Below, in pieces: positions 7,796 to 17,164 of a stretch of DNA of 64,000 nt. Under the pieces are notes generated by a model. That model worked only from the letters and a program-made list of their open reading frames with translations. It made no database searches and had not been told where the DNA came from. Every line of letters starts with the position of its first letter. The stretch's first letter is position 1. Origin of the DNA: Herbiconiux gentiana. Lineage in GTDB: Bacteria > Actinomycetota > Actinomycetes > Actinomycetales > Microbacteriaceae. The position numbers were made by a program, and so were the translations under genes. The stretch spans positions 1 through 64,000 of the forward strand of contig NZ_JANTEZ010000011.1 in NCBI RefSeq assembly GCF_024978135.1. The letters run 5' to 3'.

Positions 7796-8776
7796 TCAGA
7801 TCGGCACCCGCACCTGCGTGAGGATCGACCGCAGGATGGCGTCGACCGACACGCCCTCGAGCTCGGCCTCGGGCCGCAGCTGGATGCGGTGCCGGAGCAC
7901 CGGCAGCACCATCGCCTGCACGTGGTCGGGCGTGATGCCGGGCGAGCCGTTCAGCCAGGCCCAGGCCTTGGCCGCCGCCAGCAGCGCGGTCGAGCCGCGC
8001 GGCGAGACGCCGAGCTTGACCGACGGGCTCTGCCGGGTGGCCCGCGCGAGGTCGACGATGTAGCCGAGCACGTCGGGGGAGGCCTGCACCCGCGCCACCG
8101 CGCGCTGCGCCTGGGTGAGCTCGGCCGCGCCGAGCACCGGTGTGACCCCCGCCGCGGTCAGGTCGCGCGGGTTGAACCCGCCCGCGTGCCGGGTCAGCAC
8201 GTGGACCTCGACCGCGCGCTCGGGCAGGTCGAGCACGAGCTTCAGCAGGAAGCGGTCGAGCTGCGCCTCGGGCAGCGTGTAGGTGCCCTCGTACTCGATC
8301 GGGTTCTGCGTGGCGGCGACGAGGAACGGGTCGGGCAGCGCACGCGTGACGCCGTCGGCGCTCACCTGACGCTCCTCCATCGCCTCCAGGAGCGACGACT
8401 GCGTCTTGGGGGGCGTGCGGTTGATCTCGTCGGCGAGCAGGATGTTCGTGAACACCGGCCCCTCGCGGAACGAGAACTCGCCGGCCTTGGCGTCGTAGAT
8501 CAGCGAACCGGTCACGTCGCCCGGCATCAGGTCGGGGGTGAACTGCACGCGCTTGGTGTCGAGACTGAGCGCCTGGCTGACGGAGCGCACCAGCAGCGTC
8601 TTGGCGACACCGGGCACACCCTCCAGCAGCACGTGGCCGCGGGCCAGCAGGGCGATGATCATGCCGGTGACGGCGCCGTCCTGGCCGACCACGGCCTTGC
8701 CGACCTCGGTGCGCACCTGGGCGAGGGTGCGCCGCAGCTCGTCGTCGCTGGGGGCTGCGGTGTACTGGTCTGTCAT
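7796..8776 (-). CDS. MoxR family AAA+ ATPase
   Basis: A 326-residue AAA+ ATPase of the MoxR type. Walker A is GVPGVAKT (53-60), Walker B is ILLADEINR (112-120) with the family extension TPPKTQSSLLEAMEE, sensor 1 lies at ATQNP (155-159), and the LPEAQLDRF motif (168-176) follows. The C-terminal lid helices contain SPRGSTALLAAAKAWA. MoxR ATPases act as chaperones that remodel partner complexes together with DUF58/VWA proteins. All key ATPase residues are present. It lies between DUF4350 and DUF58 genes in a leftward five-gene operon. Confidence 0.93.
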   Translation of the reverse strand: MTDQYTAAPSDDELRRTLAQVRTEVGKAVVGQDGAVTGMIIALLARGHVLLEGVPGVAKTLLVRSVSQALSLDTKRVQFTPDLMPGDVTGSLIYDAKAGEFSFREGPVFTNILLADEINRTPPKTQSSLLEAMEERQVSADGVTRALPDPFLVAATQNPIEYEGTYTLPEAQLDRFLLKLVLDLPERAVEVHVLTRHAGGFNPRDLTAAGVTPVLGAAELTQAQRAVARVQASPDVLGYIVDLARATRQSPSVKLGVSPRGSTALLAAAKAWAWLNGSPGITPDHVQAMVLPVLRHRIQLRPEAELEGVSVDAILRSILTQVRVPI

Positions 8777-8833
8777 CGGTGGTTCCTCACTGCTTCGCGG
8801 AGCTGGGTGGTCGACTGGGCCGGGATCATGGGG

Positions 8834-10051
8834 TCAACGGGGGGTGTTCGCGGCGACCTGCTGCTCGAGCACGAGCAGACGGTCGGAGTAGTCGAGGAGC
8901 TCGCGCTCCGAGCGCGGCACCGCTCCGACGAGGATGTCGTACACCTCGTCGACCCCTCGGCCGGTGCTGTTCGCGACGGAGCGGCTGACCTCGACGACGT
9001 CGGCGTACCGCGGCAGGTTCAGCGCCGTGGTGAGCCGGGAGATCGTGCCGATGCGCAGCGCGTCGAGCGCCCGGCCGTGGGCCGACTGCCGCGCGTACAG
9101 GCGCGCCCGGCCCTCCATCGTCTCCGACGCCCGCACCGTGACGGGCAGGTTCTCGACGACCACGGGGCCGAAGCGGCGGCCGCGCCAGATGCCGGCGGCC
9201 ACGGTGGTGAGCAGCAGCACCAGGATGACCGGGGTGACCCAGCCCGGGGTCAGTTCGCCGAGCGTGGGGGTCGCCCCGTCGAAGTCCTCGTAGCCGGGCT
9301 GGTACCAGACCAGGGTCTCGTGCGTGCCCAGGAGGCCCAGCACGAGGGCCGCGTTGCCCTGCAGCGCGACGGAGTCGTTCGTCAGGGCGTCGCCGGCTCC
9401 GAGCACGGTGACCGTCCCGGCGCCCGCGGGCTGCTGCAGCAGGGAGTAGGAGTCGTCGCCCGCGGGGAAGCAGCGAACGGTGTCGGCTCGGGTCGCCTCG
9501 GCGTCGGCGTCGAGCAGGCGGTAGGCCCAGGAGGGCTGGGAGATCGTCCCGGCGCGCTCGGCGGCCGGCAGCGCGCATCCGGCACCCACCGTGGAGTCGT
9601 CGGCGGCGGCCCCCGCGTTCGCGATGCCGTCGGCCATCGACTCGAGCTCGTCGGAGCCGGGTTCGACGAGCACCAGGTCGGCGCCTCCCTCGGCGAGGGC
9701 GCGCACGGCGTCGCGGCCGTCGTCGTCGAGGTAGCCCGAGGCGTCGGAGAACAGGATGCCCGCCCGCCCGCCCGCCTCCTCGACCGCCGACCGGGCCTCG
9801 TCGAGCGTCGTCGCCTCGACCACGTCGACGCCCTGCTGGCGCAGCACCTCGGCGACGGCGCGGCTGCCGGTCGCACCGGCGTTGCCGATCGAGAAGCGCT
9901 CGCCGTCGGGGATGCCCGAGGCGCTGGAGAAGACGGTGAACAGGGCGCCGAGGATCGCCAGCACGATGGCGGCGATCCAGAACAGCCGGCGCCTGAGGGT
10001 CGTGCGGAGGCGCGGTGTCTCGGTGATGGCCTCGGCCGGGGCGATGCTCAT
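8834..10051 (-). CDS. DUF4350 domain membrane protein
   Basis: From the ATG at 10051 the protein has 405 residues. A first helix (about 29-45, LFWIAAIVLAILGALFTVF) is followed by an extracytoplasmic domain containing GSRAVAEVLRQQGVDVVEA, characteristic of DUF4350, and a second helix GWVTPVILVLLLTTVAAGIW. The cytoplasmic tail RRFGPVVVENLPVTVRASET followed by helices is also typical. The ATG overlaps the DUF4129 stop (10048-10051), showing translational coupling. The family is found with MoxR-DUF58 modules; its function is unproven. The frame remains open upstream, but that part is antisense-free shadow of DUF4129. Confidence 0.85.
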   Translation of the reverse strand: MSIAPAEAITETPRLRTTLRRRLFWIAAIVLAILGALFTVFSSASGIPDGERFSIGNAGATGSRAVAEVLRQQGVDVVEATTLDEARSAVEEAGGRAGILFSDASGYLDDDGRDAVRALAEGGADLVLVEPGSDELESMADGIANAGAAADDSTVGAGCALPAAERAGTISQPSWAYRLLDADAEATRADTVRCFPAGDDSYSLLQQPAGAGTVTVLGAGDALTNDSVALQGNAALVLGLLGTHETLVWYQPGYEDFDGATPTLGELTPGWVTPVILVLLLTTVAAGIWRGRRFGPVVVENLPVTVRASETMEGRARLYARQSAHGRALDALRIGTISRLTTALNLPRYADVVEVSRSVANSTGRGVDEVYDILVGAVPRSERELLDYSDRLLVLEQQVAANTPR

Positions 10052-10734
10052 CGCACCAGCTCGCCGGGCACGGCCTCGAGCGCGACCGGTCGCTCGGCCT
10101 GCAGCCGGCGGTCGAGCAGCACGATGCGGTCGTAGTCGGCCCGGTCGGCCGAGCGGTCGAGGTAGCGCACCCCGTCGAACAGTCCGGCTCCGTCGGCGAG
10201 CTCGCCCCGGGCTCCGGGGAAGGAGGTGGCGGCGCGGCGGGAGAAGTCCTGCGCGGTGGTGCCGGGGGAGGTCGTGACGATGGTGCGTTCGGTCAGCCCC
10301 CGGGCCAGGCCGCGGAACGCCTCCTCGACGGCCACCGTGAAGTCGCCGGCGGCGGCCGCCCGCGCGGCGGAGGCGCGGAGCTCGGCGGCGGAGCGGGTGT
10401 CGTCGGTGCCGAACAGGCCGCCGATCTCGACCCGGCTGCGGCGGTTCAGGCGCGGACGGCCGTAGACGAGGAACACGACCACCAGCACCACGACCACGAT
10501 GACGACCCCGATCAGCGGGATCAGGCCGCCGAAGCCCGAGCCGTCGGGCACCCGGAGGGACGAGAACCAGTCGGCGACCGCCTGCGACACCCGGTCGAAC
10601 CAGGTCGGCTGGGCGGCCTGGTAGGGCGCCTTGCTGAGCTCGCCGATCATCCACTCGCGTGCCTCGTCGGCGCCCGGCTCCACCGGCACGTCGGCGACGA
10701 CGGCGGTCGTGGCTGCCGCGAGGGCGGAGATCAT
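10048..10734 (-). CDS. DUF4129 domain membrane protein
   Basis: From the ATG at 10734 the protein has 228 residues. A signal-like N-terminus (MISALAAATTAVVADVPV) leads to a short exported segment, one transmembrane helix (IPLIGVVIVVVVLVVVFLVY) and a cytoplasmic DUF4129 domain with SAAELRASAARAAAAGDFTVAVEEAFRGLARGL and the conserved TAQDFSRRA region. DUF4129 proteins resemble the C-terminal part of transglutaminase-like envelope proteins but lack that catalytic domain. Its ATG overlaps the upstream membrane protein's stop by 4 bp. In actinobacteria it is the constant partner of DUF4350, MoxR and DUF58. Confidence 0.87.
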   Translation of the reverse strand: MISALAAATTAVVADVPVEPGADEAREWMIGELSKAPYQAAQPTWFDRVSQAVADWFSSLRVPDGSGFGGLIPLIGVVIVVVVLVVVFLVYGRPRLNRRSRVEIGGLFGTDDTRSAAELRASAARAAAAGDFTVAVEEAFRGLARGLTERTIVTTSPGTTAQDFSRRAATSFPGARGELADGAGLFDGVRYLDRSADRADYDRIVLLDRRLQAERPVALEAVPGELVR

Positions 10735-12005
10735 GCCCGGGGCCCGGTGGGCGACGCGGTGGTGGCGTAGGGGTCGGGCCAGGCGTCGAGGCCGTCCTGG
10801 CGCGACTCGACGAAGCGCTGCAGCTCGAGGTCGAGCCCCTCCTTGCGCATGCGCAGGTCGAGGTAGACCACGGCGACCGTGGCGGCCTGCACCACGGAGG
10901 TGACGGCACCGAGCAGCAGGCTCAGGGCGAGGAACAGCACGTAGAGCACGATCAGCGCCGCGATGCCCGCCCCCGTGTTGTTGGGGTCGATCACGGTCAG
11001 GACCATGGGCAGCAGGAAGGAGAAGGGCGCCTGGATGATCTGGCCGGCGGCCGAGAGGATGATCGAGACGAGCGCGATCACTCCGAAGGTGCGCCAGAAG
11101 TTGCCGTTCGTGAGGCCCCACGACCGCCGCACGGCGGCCACCAGACCGGCCCGCTCGAGCACGATCACGCTCGGGACGAGGGCGAGCTTCGTGGCGAGCC
11201 AGGCGCCGAGCACCGCGAGGGCGAGGGCGAGCAGGATCGCGACGACGACACCCACCGCGAGCCCCACCGATCCGCCGACGAGGTTGGCGAGCAGCACGAT
11301 GCCCACCAGCAGGGCGACCACCACGATCACGGCGGCGACCGTGATGGCGAACCAGCCCGTGAGGGGGAGGGTGCGCTTGAAGGCGGCCTTCCAGAGCTCG
11401 CCGAGCCGGCGCTTCTCACCCAGGGTGGCGCGGGCCACCTCGAGCACGAGCACCGCCTGCAGGAGGGCCGAGGCGAACAGCGAGAGCACGAGCGGCACGA
11501 CGAAGGAGACGAGCACGATGCCGACGCTGCCGGCGTTCACCGCGTCGGCGTCGGCCTGCCCCTCGGCCGAGACCGAGCGCGAGATCGCCCAGAACACGGC
11601 GGCCCCCACGAAGACACCCGTGACCAGCACGATCACGAGCTGCACCAGCAGCCCGGAGCCGAAGGTGGCCTTGGGGTTGCGGCGCACCGCCTGGAACGGG
11701 GCGCCGAGCAGCGTGCCGAAGCCGAGGGGGCGCAGCGGGATGAGCCCGGGCTTCGGGGGCGGGGCCCACTGCGGCGGCGGGGCGGCGTAGCCGGTGCTCG
11801 GGGCGGCGTACTGCCAGGCCGGGGGCTGCTGCGGCACCGGTGGCGCGTACTGCCCGTACTGCGGAGCGGCGGGCGGCGCGTACTGCCCGTACGGCGGCAC
11901 GGGCGGCAGCGCCGAGGGCGGCGGCGTCACGGGCTGATCGGCCCGGGCATCCGGCTGCTCGCCGGGCTCAGCGCCGGGCGCGGCCCAGCTGCCTCCATCG
12001 CTCAT
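10731..12005 (-). CDS. Glycerophosphodiesterase-type membrane-domain protein
   Basis: From the ATG at 12005, preceded by GAGGAG, the protein has 424 residues. About 110 N-terminal residues are a Pro/Gly/Tyr/Gln-rich tail with YGQYAPP repeats; the remainder has six to seven hydrophobic helices. LGFGTLLGAPFQAVRRNPKA is the typical opening of the domain also fused to some glycerophosphoryl diester phosphodiesterases, but no phosphodiesterase domain is present. It is first in the DUF4129-DUF4350-MoxR-DUF58 operon and diverges from mtrA. It is probably an envelope scaffold; this is inferred from context, and the biochemical role is unknown. Confidence 0.75.
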   Translation of the reverse strand: MSDGGSWAAPGAEPGEQPDARADQPVTPPPSALPPVPPYGQYAPPAAPQYGQYAPPVPQQPPAWQYAAPSTGYAAPPPQWAPPPKPGLIPLRPLGFGTLLGAPFQAVRRNPKATFGSGLLVQLVIVLVTGVFVGAAVFWAISRSVSAEGQADADAVNAGSVGIVLVSFVVPLVLSLFASALLQAVLVLEVARATLGEKRRLGELWKAAFKRTLPLTGWFAITVAAVIVVVALLVGIVLLANLVGGSVGLAVGVVVAILLALALAVLGAWLATKLALVPSVIVLERAGLVAAVRRSWGLTNGNFWRTFGVIALVSIILSAAGQIIQAPFSFLLPMVLTVIDPNNTGAGIAALIVLYVLFLALSLLLGAVTSVVQAATVAVVYLDLRMRKEGLDLELQRFVESRQDGLDAWPDPYATTASPTGPRA

Positions 12006-12160
12006 CGGCACTCCTCGACCTCTGTGACGACCCGACCCCCACGCCGACGCCCCGACTTGATGCCCCCATGCTTTCACACTCGCTCGGAGTTCGCCCGGCA
12101 AGCGCCCGGGTGGCCCGGGCATCCGCCGGACGCCGACCCTGCTCGACTACTCTGGTCGCC

Positions 12161-12838
12161 ATGGACCCTCGCATTCTCGTTGTCGACGACGACACGGCCC
12201 TTGCGGAGATGATCGGCATCGTGCTGCGCGCGGAGGGCTTCGACCCCGTGTTCTGCGCCGACGGCTCGGAGGCGCTCGACGCCTTCCGCGATGCCAAGCC
12301 CGACCTCGTGCTGCTCGACCTGATGCTGCCCGGCATGGACGGCATCGAGGTCTGCGGCCTGATCCGGGCCGAGTCCGGCACCCCCATCATCATGCTGACC
12401 GCGCGCACCGACACCTCCGACGTCGTGAAGGGCCTCGAGTCGGGCGCCGACGACTACGTGGTCAAGCCCTTCAATCCCAAGGAGTTGGTGGCACGCATCC
12501 GCACCCGCCTGCGCCCCGCGCCCGAGTCGACGCCCGAGACCCTGCAGATCGGCGACCTCACCCTCGACGTGGCCGGCCACGAGGTGCGCCGCGGAGCATA
12601 CCGCATCAACCTCACCCCGCTCGAGTTCGACCTGCTGCTCGCCCTGGCCTCCAAGCCCCAGCAGGTGTTCACCCGCGAGATGCTGCTCGAGCAGGTCTGG
12701 GGCTACCACTACAAGGCCGACACCCGCCTGGTGAACGTGCACGTGCAGCGGCTGCGCGCCAAGGTCGAGGAAGACCCCGACAACCCCAAGATCGTGATGA
12801 CCGTGCGCGGGGTCGGCTACCGCGCCGGGTCGTCCTGA
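12161..12838 (+). CDS. mtrA: Response regulator MtrA
   Basis: A 225-residue OmpR/PhoB-type response regulator. The receiver domain shows the acidic pocket VVDDD, phospho-acceptor Asp53 in LVLLDLMLPGMDG, and Lys102 in VVKPF. The C-terminal winged helix contains LTPLEFDLLLALASKPQQVF and RLVNVHVQRLRAKVEEDPDNP. MtrA controls cell-wall metabolism and division genes in actinobacteria, and the following mtrB-lpqB genes make this identity firm. The ATG follows a TACTCT box by 7 nt with no Shine-Dalgarno, so the mRNA is probably leaderless. A longer frame upstream is antisense to the membrane-protein gene. Confidence 0.97.
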   Translation: MDPRILVVDDDTALAEMIGIVLRAEGFDPVFCADGSEALDAFRDAKPDLVLLDLMLPGMDGIEVCGLIRAESGTPIIMLTARTDTSDVVKGLESGADDYVVKPFNPKELVARIRTRLRPAPESTPETLQIGDLTLDVAGHEVRRGAYRINLTPLEFDLLLALASKPQQVFTREMLLEQVWGYHYKADTRLVNVHVQRLRAKVEEDPDNPKIVMTVRGVGYRAGSS

Positions 12839-12842
12839 TGCC

Positions 12843-14582
12843 GTGACCGACGGGCGGGGCATCCGTCGCCCCTCGGCGGTGCTGCGCGACTGGCGCTCGT
12901 GGCCGCGCCGCACGGTGCGCGCGTGGCGGCGCTCGCTGCAGTTCCGCACCGTCGTGATCACCGTCGCGCTCTCGGCCGTCGCCGTGCTCGTCACCGGCAG
13001 TTACATGTCGATCTCGATCGGCAACGACCTGTTCCAGTCGCGCCTGCAGCAGGTGCTCGTGGAGTCGAAGAACGCGGCCTCGGCGGCGCAGACCATCTTC
13101 GACTCCTCCGACGCGGGGGGCGAGGCCTCGACGATCTCCCTGCTCTCCTCGGCGAAGTCGGCCATCATCGCCTCGTCGTCGAGCCGGCTGATCGCGCTCT
13201 ACGCCACGCCGGGCCAGTCCACCGGCGAGACCACCGTGCTCTCGTTCGCGAGCCCCGAGCTCGCCGGCAATGGCGTCATCACGCAGCAGCTCCAGGATGC
13301 GGTGGCCGGCGACACCGACGACCAGCAGTACTGGCAGTCGGTGCCGTTGCCCGATCAGACCGGGGGGACCGACCCGGGCATCGTGGTCGGCTCCCCGCTC
13401 ACCATCCCGGGCGCCGGGCAGTTCGAGCTGTACATCGGCTACAACCTCGCCGAGGCCGAGCAGACGCTCGTGTTCGTGCAGCAGACGCTGCTGCTGTCGA
13501 GCCTCGCGCTGATCATCCTGATCGGGCTGATCGCCGGCCTGATCGTGCGGCTCGTCGTGAAGCCCATCCGCACCGCCGCCGAGACGAGCGAGAAGCTCGC
13601 CGCCGGGCAGCTCGAGGTGCGCATCCCCGAGCGGGGGCAGGACGTCATCTCCACCCTCGCCCGCTCGTTCAACGGGATGGCCGACAGCATGCAGGCCCAG
13701 ATCACCCAGCTGGCCGAGCTGTCGCAGGTGCAGCAGCGCTTCGTCTCCGACGTCTCGCACGAGCTGCGCACCCCGCTCACCACGATCCGGCTCGCCGGCG
13801 ACGTGCTCTACGACCAGCGCGAGAGCTTCCCGCCCGCCACCGGTCGCACGGCAGAGCTGCTGCACACCCAGACCGAGCGCTTCGAGCTGCTGCTCGGCGA
13901 CCTGCTGGAGATCAGCCGCTTCGACGCCGGCTCCGCCTCGCTCGACACCGAGCCCACCAACCTCGTGCGCCTCGCCGAGGACGCCATCGAGCAGATGGAG
14001 TCGCTCGCCGAGCAGGCCGGGTCGCCGCTGCGCCTCGTCGCCCCGGGCGGGTACTTCGAGGCCGAGGTGGATGCGCGGCGCATCCGCCGGATCGTGCGCA
14101 ACCTGCTCGGCAACGCGATCGAGCACGGAGAGGGCAAGCCGATCGTGGTCAGCGTCGACAGCGACGAGCGGTTCGTGGCGCTGTCGGTGCGCGATTACGG
14201 CAGCGGGATGACCGAGGAGGAGGCCGAGCGCGTGTTCGACCGGTTCTGGCGGGCCGACCCGTCGCGGAAGCGCACGATCGGGGGCACCGGGCTCGGGCTC
14301 GCGATCTCGCTCGAGGACGCCACGCTGCACAAGGGGGCGTTGGAGGTGTGGTCGCGGCCGGGGGCCGGGAGCTGCTTCCGGTTGACGCTGCCGCGAGTGC
14401 AGGGGCGGGTCGGGGCCGGCGCGGGCTCGGGTTCCGGTCTTGGTGCCGGTGCAGTGGTCGCGGGCGGGCAGTCCTCGCCCCTGCCGCTGGTGCCGGGCGA
14501 CGCGTTCGGCGAGGCCCCGGCCGTGGCCGAGCTGCGCGCGCCCACCGGTTCGACGTCGATGGTGGGGGACGACCGTGGCTGA
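12843..14582 (+). CDS. mtrB: Sensor histidine kinase MtrB
   Basis: A 579-residue membrane kinase starting at GTG, 4 bp after mtrA. Helices at about 36-53 and 214-238 flank an exported sensor domain, followed by HAMP (to ~290), the phospho-acceptor motif FVSDVSHELRTP with His306, and an HATPase domain with NLLGNAIEHGEG and GGTGLGLAI. The C-terminal ~70 residues after the ATPase are Gly/Ala/Ser-rich and poorly conserved. It phosphorylates MtrA; LpqB, encoded next with an 8-bp overlap, modulates the pair in related bacteria. Confidence 0.96.
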   Translation: MTDGRGIRRPSAVLRDWRSWPRRTVRAWRRSLQFRTVVITVALSAVAVLVTGSYMSISIGNDLFQSRLQQVLVESKNAASAAQTIFDSSDAGGEASTISLLSSAKSAIIASSSSRLIALYATPGQSTGETTVLSFASPELAGNGVITQQLQDAVAGDTDDQQYWQSVPLPDQTGGTDPGIVVGSPLTIPGAGQFELYIGYNLAEAEQTLVFVQQTLLLSSLALIILIGLIAGLIVRLVVKPIRTAAETSEKLAAGQLEVRIPERGQDVISTLARSFNGMADSMQAQITQLAELSQVQQRFVSDVSHELRTPLTTIRLAGDVLYDQRESFPPATGRTAELLHTQTERFELLLGDLLEISRFDAGSASLDTEPTNLVRLAEDAIEQMESLAEQAGSPLRLVAPGGYFEAEVDARRIRRIVRNLLGNAIEHGEGKPIVVSVDSDERFVALSVRDYGSGMTEEEAERVFDRFWRADPSRKRTIGGTGLGLAISLEDATLHKGALEVWSRPGAGSCFRLTLPRVQGRVGAGAGSGSGLGAGAVVAGGQSSPLPLVPGDAFGEAPAVAELRAPTGSTSMVGDDRG

Positions 14583-16305
14583 GCGCGTTCTCGCCGGGAG
14601 CGGCTCGCCGCGCATCCGCTCGCTCACCCGGTGGCTGGGAGCCCTGCTCGCCCTCGTGGTGCTGGCCGGGCTCGCCGCGTGCACCGGCATCCCGCGCTCG
14701 GGCGACGTGCAGCCGGGCGACGCGATCGGCACCGACGACGACATCGACGTGGTGTTCCTCGCGGAGGGACCGACGGCCGGAGCGTCGCAGCAGGCCATCC
14801 TGAACGGCTTCATCCAGGCGGCCAAGAGCCCGCAGGACGACTACGCCATCGCCCGCCAGTACCTCACCCCCGCCGCCGCCGCGAGCTGGAAGCCGAACGA
14901 GAAGACGCTCGTCGACTCGGGCACCCGGCCGACCAGCCGAAGCGACGAGTTCACCCTGCAGATGACGGCGACTCCCGTGGCGACGGTCGACGCCTCGGGC
15001 ATCTACGCGACGAGCCCCTCGAACGCGCCGACGTCGCTGAGCTTCGGCTTCACCCAGCAGGACGGCGAGTGGCGCATCAACGGCCTCGACGACGGCACGG
15101 TGATCGAGGACGTCTTCTTCGACCAGATCTTCAGTTCGTACTCCCTCTACTTCTTCGACCCCACCTTCACCTACCTCGTGCCCGACCTGCGCTGGTTCGC
15201 GACCTCGTCGGCGGTGGGCACCCGGGTGGTGAAGGCGCTGCTGAAGGGCCCGGTGGCCTGGCTCGGCGGCGGTGCCGTGGTGTCGGCGTTCCCCGAGGGC
15301 ACGACGACGACCTCGGTGGTGACCGCGTCGGGGCAGACCCGGGTGGAGCTGTCGAGCAATGTGCTGCAGTCCGACGAGACCGACCTGCGGCGCATGCAGG
15401 CGCAGCTGCGCTCGAGTCTCAGCGGGCTCGCCTCGGCGTCGAGCGTGGTGATCTCGGTCGACCAGAACGTGGTGCCGTTCCCGGCCTCCGACTCGACGGT
15501 CGCCGATGCGACCCCGCGGGTCAACTCGCTGCCGCTCGTGGTCAGCGACGGCGAGTTCGGCTACCTCAGCGGCGGCGCGGTGAGCCCGATCGAGGGGATC
15601 AGCGAGGGCGTGAAGTCGGTGCAGCCCCAGTCGGCCGCCTACTCGGCGGTGTCGGGCACGGTGGCGGTGAAGGCCGGAAACGGCTCCGTCGTGGCGGTGC
15701 GCGAGACCTCGGGCGGCGTGCCGATCGTGCAGCAGATCGACACCCGGCCGGGCCTGATCGACCCGGCCGTCGACCCGTGGGGCTTCGTCTGGTCCATCCC
15801 GTCGGGGGAGCCGACGGCGGTGCTGGCCGGGGGCGCCTCGACCGACGCGCCCCTGTCCATCCCCACCACCTGGGACGGCGCCTCCAGCATCACGAGCTTC
15901 GAGATCTCGCGCGACGGCACCCGCGCCGTGGCGTTCCTCGAGGTCGCGGGGGCGGCGAAGCTCGTGGTGGCCGCGGTCATCCGCGACCAGAACGGGGTTC
16001 CGCAGCAGCTCGGGCAGGCCGTCGAGCTCACCACCGGGCCGGGCACGCCGATCGACGCCACCTGGGTCGACCAGTTCTCGGTCGCCTCGGCGACGGCGCT
16101 GCCCGGCGAGGTGCGGGTGGTCGCGCAGCAGCTCGGCGGGCGCTCGACGAACCTCGGTGCGCCGTCCTCGGCCGTGTCGCTCTCGGGGTCGAACGACCTC
16201 GACGGCCTGCGGGTGCTCGGCACCGACGGCAGCCTGCTGCAGCAGCGGGGGAGCGCCTGGCAGGCGACGACGAGCGGGGTGTCCGAGCTCGGGGTGCAGA
16301 ACTAG
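14575..16305 (+). CDS. lpqB: Lipoprotein LpqB
   Basis: From the GTG at 14575, overlapping the end of mtrB by 8 bp, the protein has 576 residues. The signal ends in LAGLAAC with the lipidated Cys36. An N-terminal ~130-residue region and a GerMN-like domain (TRVVKALLKGPVAWLGGGAV) follow; the C-terminal ~280 residues are repetitive beta strands fitting the LpqB propeller domain. LpqB is an MtrB-associated lipoprotein in actinobacteria that influences cell-wall stress signalling. A start further upstream would run antisense-like through mtrB coding sequence; the overlapping GTG is the better choice. Confidence 0.94.
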   Translation: MAERVLAGSGSPRIRSLTRWLGALLALVVLAGLAACTGIPRSGDVQPGDAIGTDDDIDVVFLAEGPTAGASQQAILNGFIQAAKSPQDDYAIARQYLTPAAAASWKPNEKTLVDSGTRPTSRSDEFTLQMTATPVATVDASGIYATSPSNAPTSLSFGFTQQDGEWRINGLDDGTVIEDVFFDQIFSSYSLYFFDPTFTYLVPDLRWFATSSAVGTRVVKALLKGPVAWLGGGAVVSAFPEGTTTTSVVTASGQTRVELSSNVLQSDETDLRRMQAQLRSSLSGLASASSVVISVDQNVVPFPASDSTVADATPRVNSLPLVVSDGEFGYLSGGAVSPIEGISEGVKSVQPQSAAYSAVSGTVAVKAGNGSVVAVRETSGGVPIVQQIDTRPGLIDPAVDPWGFVWSIPSGEPTAVLAGGASTDAPLSIPTTWDGASSITSFEISRDGTRAVAFLEVAGAAKLVVAAVIRDQNGVPQQLGQAVELTTGPGTPIDATWVDQFSVASATALPGEVRVVAQQLGGRSTNLGAPSSAVSLSGSNDLDGLRVLGTDGSLLQQRGSAWQATTSGVSELGVQN

Positions 16306-16392
16306 TACGGCACATCCGGTCGGGTCGGCGCAGTTCTGCACAGGTGGCCGGATGCGCGTCCCGCCCGGTCGGGGCTCGTGCACTCTGGGCGC

Positions 16393-17121
16393 ATGACCCG
16401 TGACGTCCTGCGCAGCTGGCTCGGTGAGGCGGCCGCCGTCGTGTCGCCCGTGCGCTGCGCCGGATGCGGGGCGGCCGACATCGGGGTCTGCGCCGCGTGC
16501 CGGGCCGCCGTGCTGCCGTCGGTGCGTGGAGTGCAGGTCGGCGGGCTGACCGTCGTCGTGGCGCTCGAGTACGGCGGGGTGGTCGCTCGGCTGCTGGGGG
16601 CGGTGAAGGAGCGGGGGCGGACGGATGCGCTGGGGGTGCTGGCGGGGGCGATGGGGGTGGCGCTGCGGGCTGGCGTTGTCGGGTGCGCTGGTGTTGGCGG
16701 TGTTGGCGGTGTGGCGGGGGTCGCGACTTCCGTCGTGCTCGTGGCGGTGCCGTCGGCGCGGGCGGCGGTGCGGCGTCGGGGCTTCCGGCCGGTCGACGAG
16801 CTGGTGCGGCGGAGCGGCTCGGGGCGGCCTGCGCGCCGGGGTCTCGTGCTGGTTCGGGACGTGGCCGACCAGGCCGGGCTGGGGGTGGAAGAGCGTCGGG
16901 CGAACCTCGAGGGGGCGCTCCGGGCATCCGCTCGCCTGGCCGGTCGCCGGGTGCTCATCGTCGACGACGTGGTGACCACGGGGGCGACGATCGGCGAGGC
17001 GCGGCGGGCCCTCGAGGCGGTCGGTGGCGAGGTCGCGGGGGCCGTCTGCCTCGCCTACACCAGGCGGCGGGACGGGCGCGAGAGCACTCAGGTGACGCCG
17101 GGTCGACCGGCAGGGAACTAA
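16393..17121 (+). CDS. ComF family phosphoribosyltransferase-like protein
   Basis: From the ATG at 16393 the protein has 242 residues. A four-Cys zinc finger (Cys22, 25, 33, 36) at the N-terminus is followed by a type I phosphoribosyltransferase fold with the PRPP loop VLIVDDVVTTGAT. The motif VPSARAAVRRRGFRPVDEL also matches ComF-family members. ComF is needed for DNA uptake in competent bacteria; in actinobacteria the gene always sits between lpqB and hpf and its role is unclear. CACTCT lies 6 nt before the ATG, weakly supporting a leaderless start; an in-frame GTG at 16378 is the alternative. Confidence 0.88.
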   Translation: MTRDVLRSWLGEAAAVVSPVRCAGCGAADIGVCAACRAAVLPSVRGVQVGGLTVVVALEYGGVVARLLGAVKERGRTDALGVLAGAMGVALRAGVVGCAGVGGVGGVAGVATSVVLVAVPSARAAVRRRGFRPVDELVRRSGSGRPARRGLVLVRDVADQAGLGVEERRANLEGALRASARLAGRRVLIVDDVVTTGATIGEARRALEAVGGEVAGAVCLAYTRRRDGRESTQVTPGRPAGN

Positions 17122-17164
17122 CCGGTGACTATCCGGAGCGGGCGTACTACGGTGAGGGTCACAA

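Noticed and set aside
7751-10135. A 794-codon frame opposite MoxR and DUF4350
   Set aside because: Composition is typical of antisense shadow (His, Arg, Gly, Val rich) and all opposing genes have recognisable domains.
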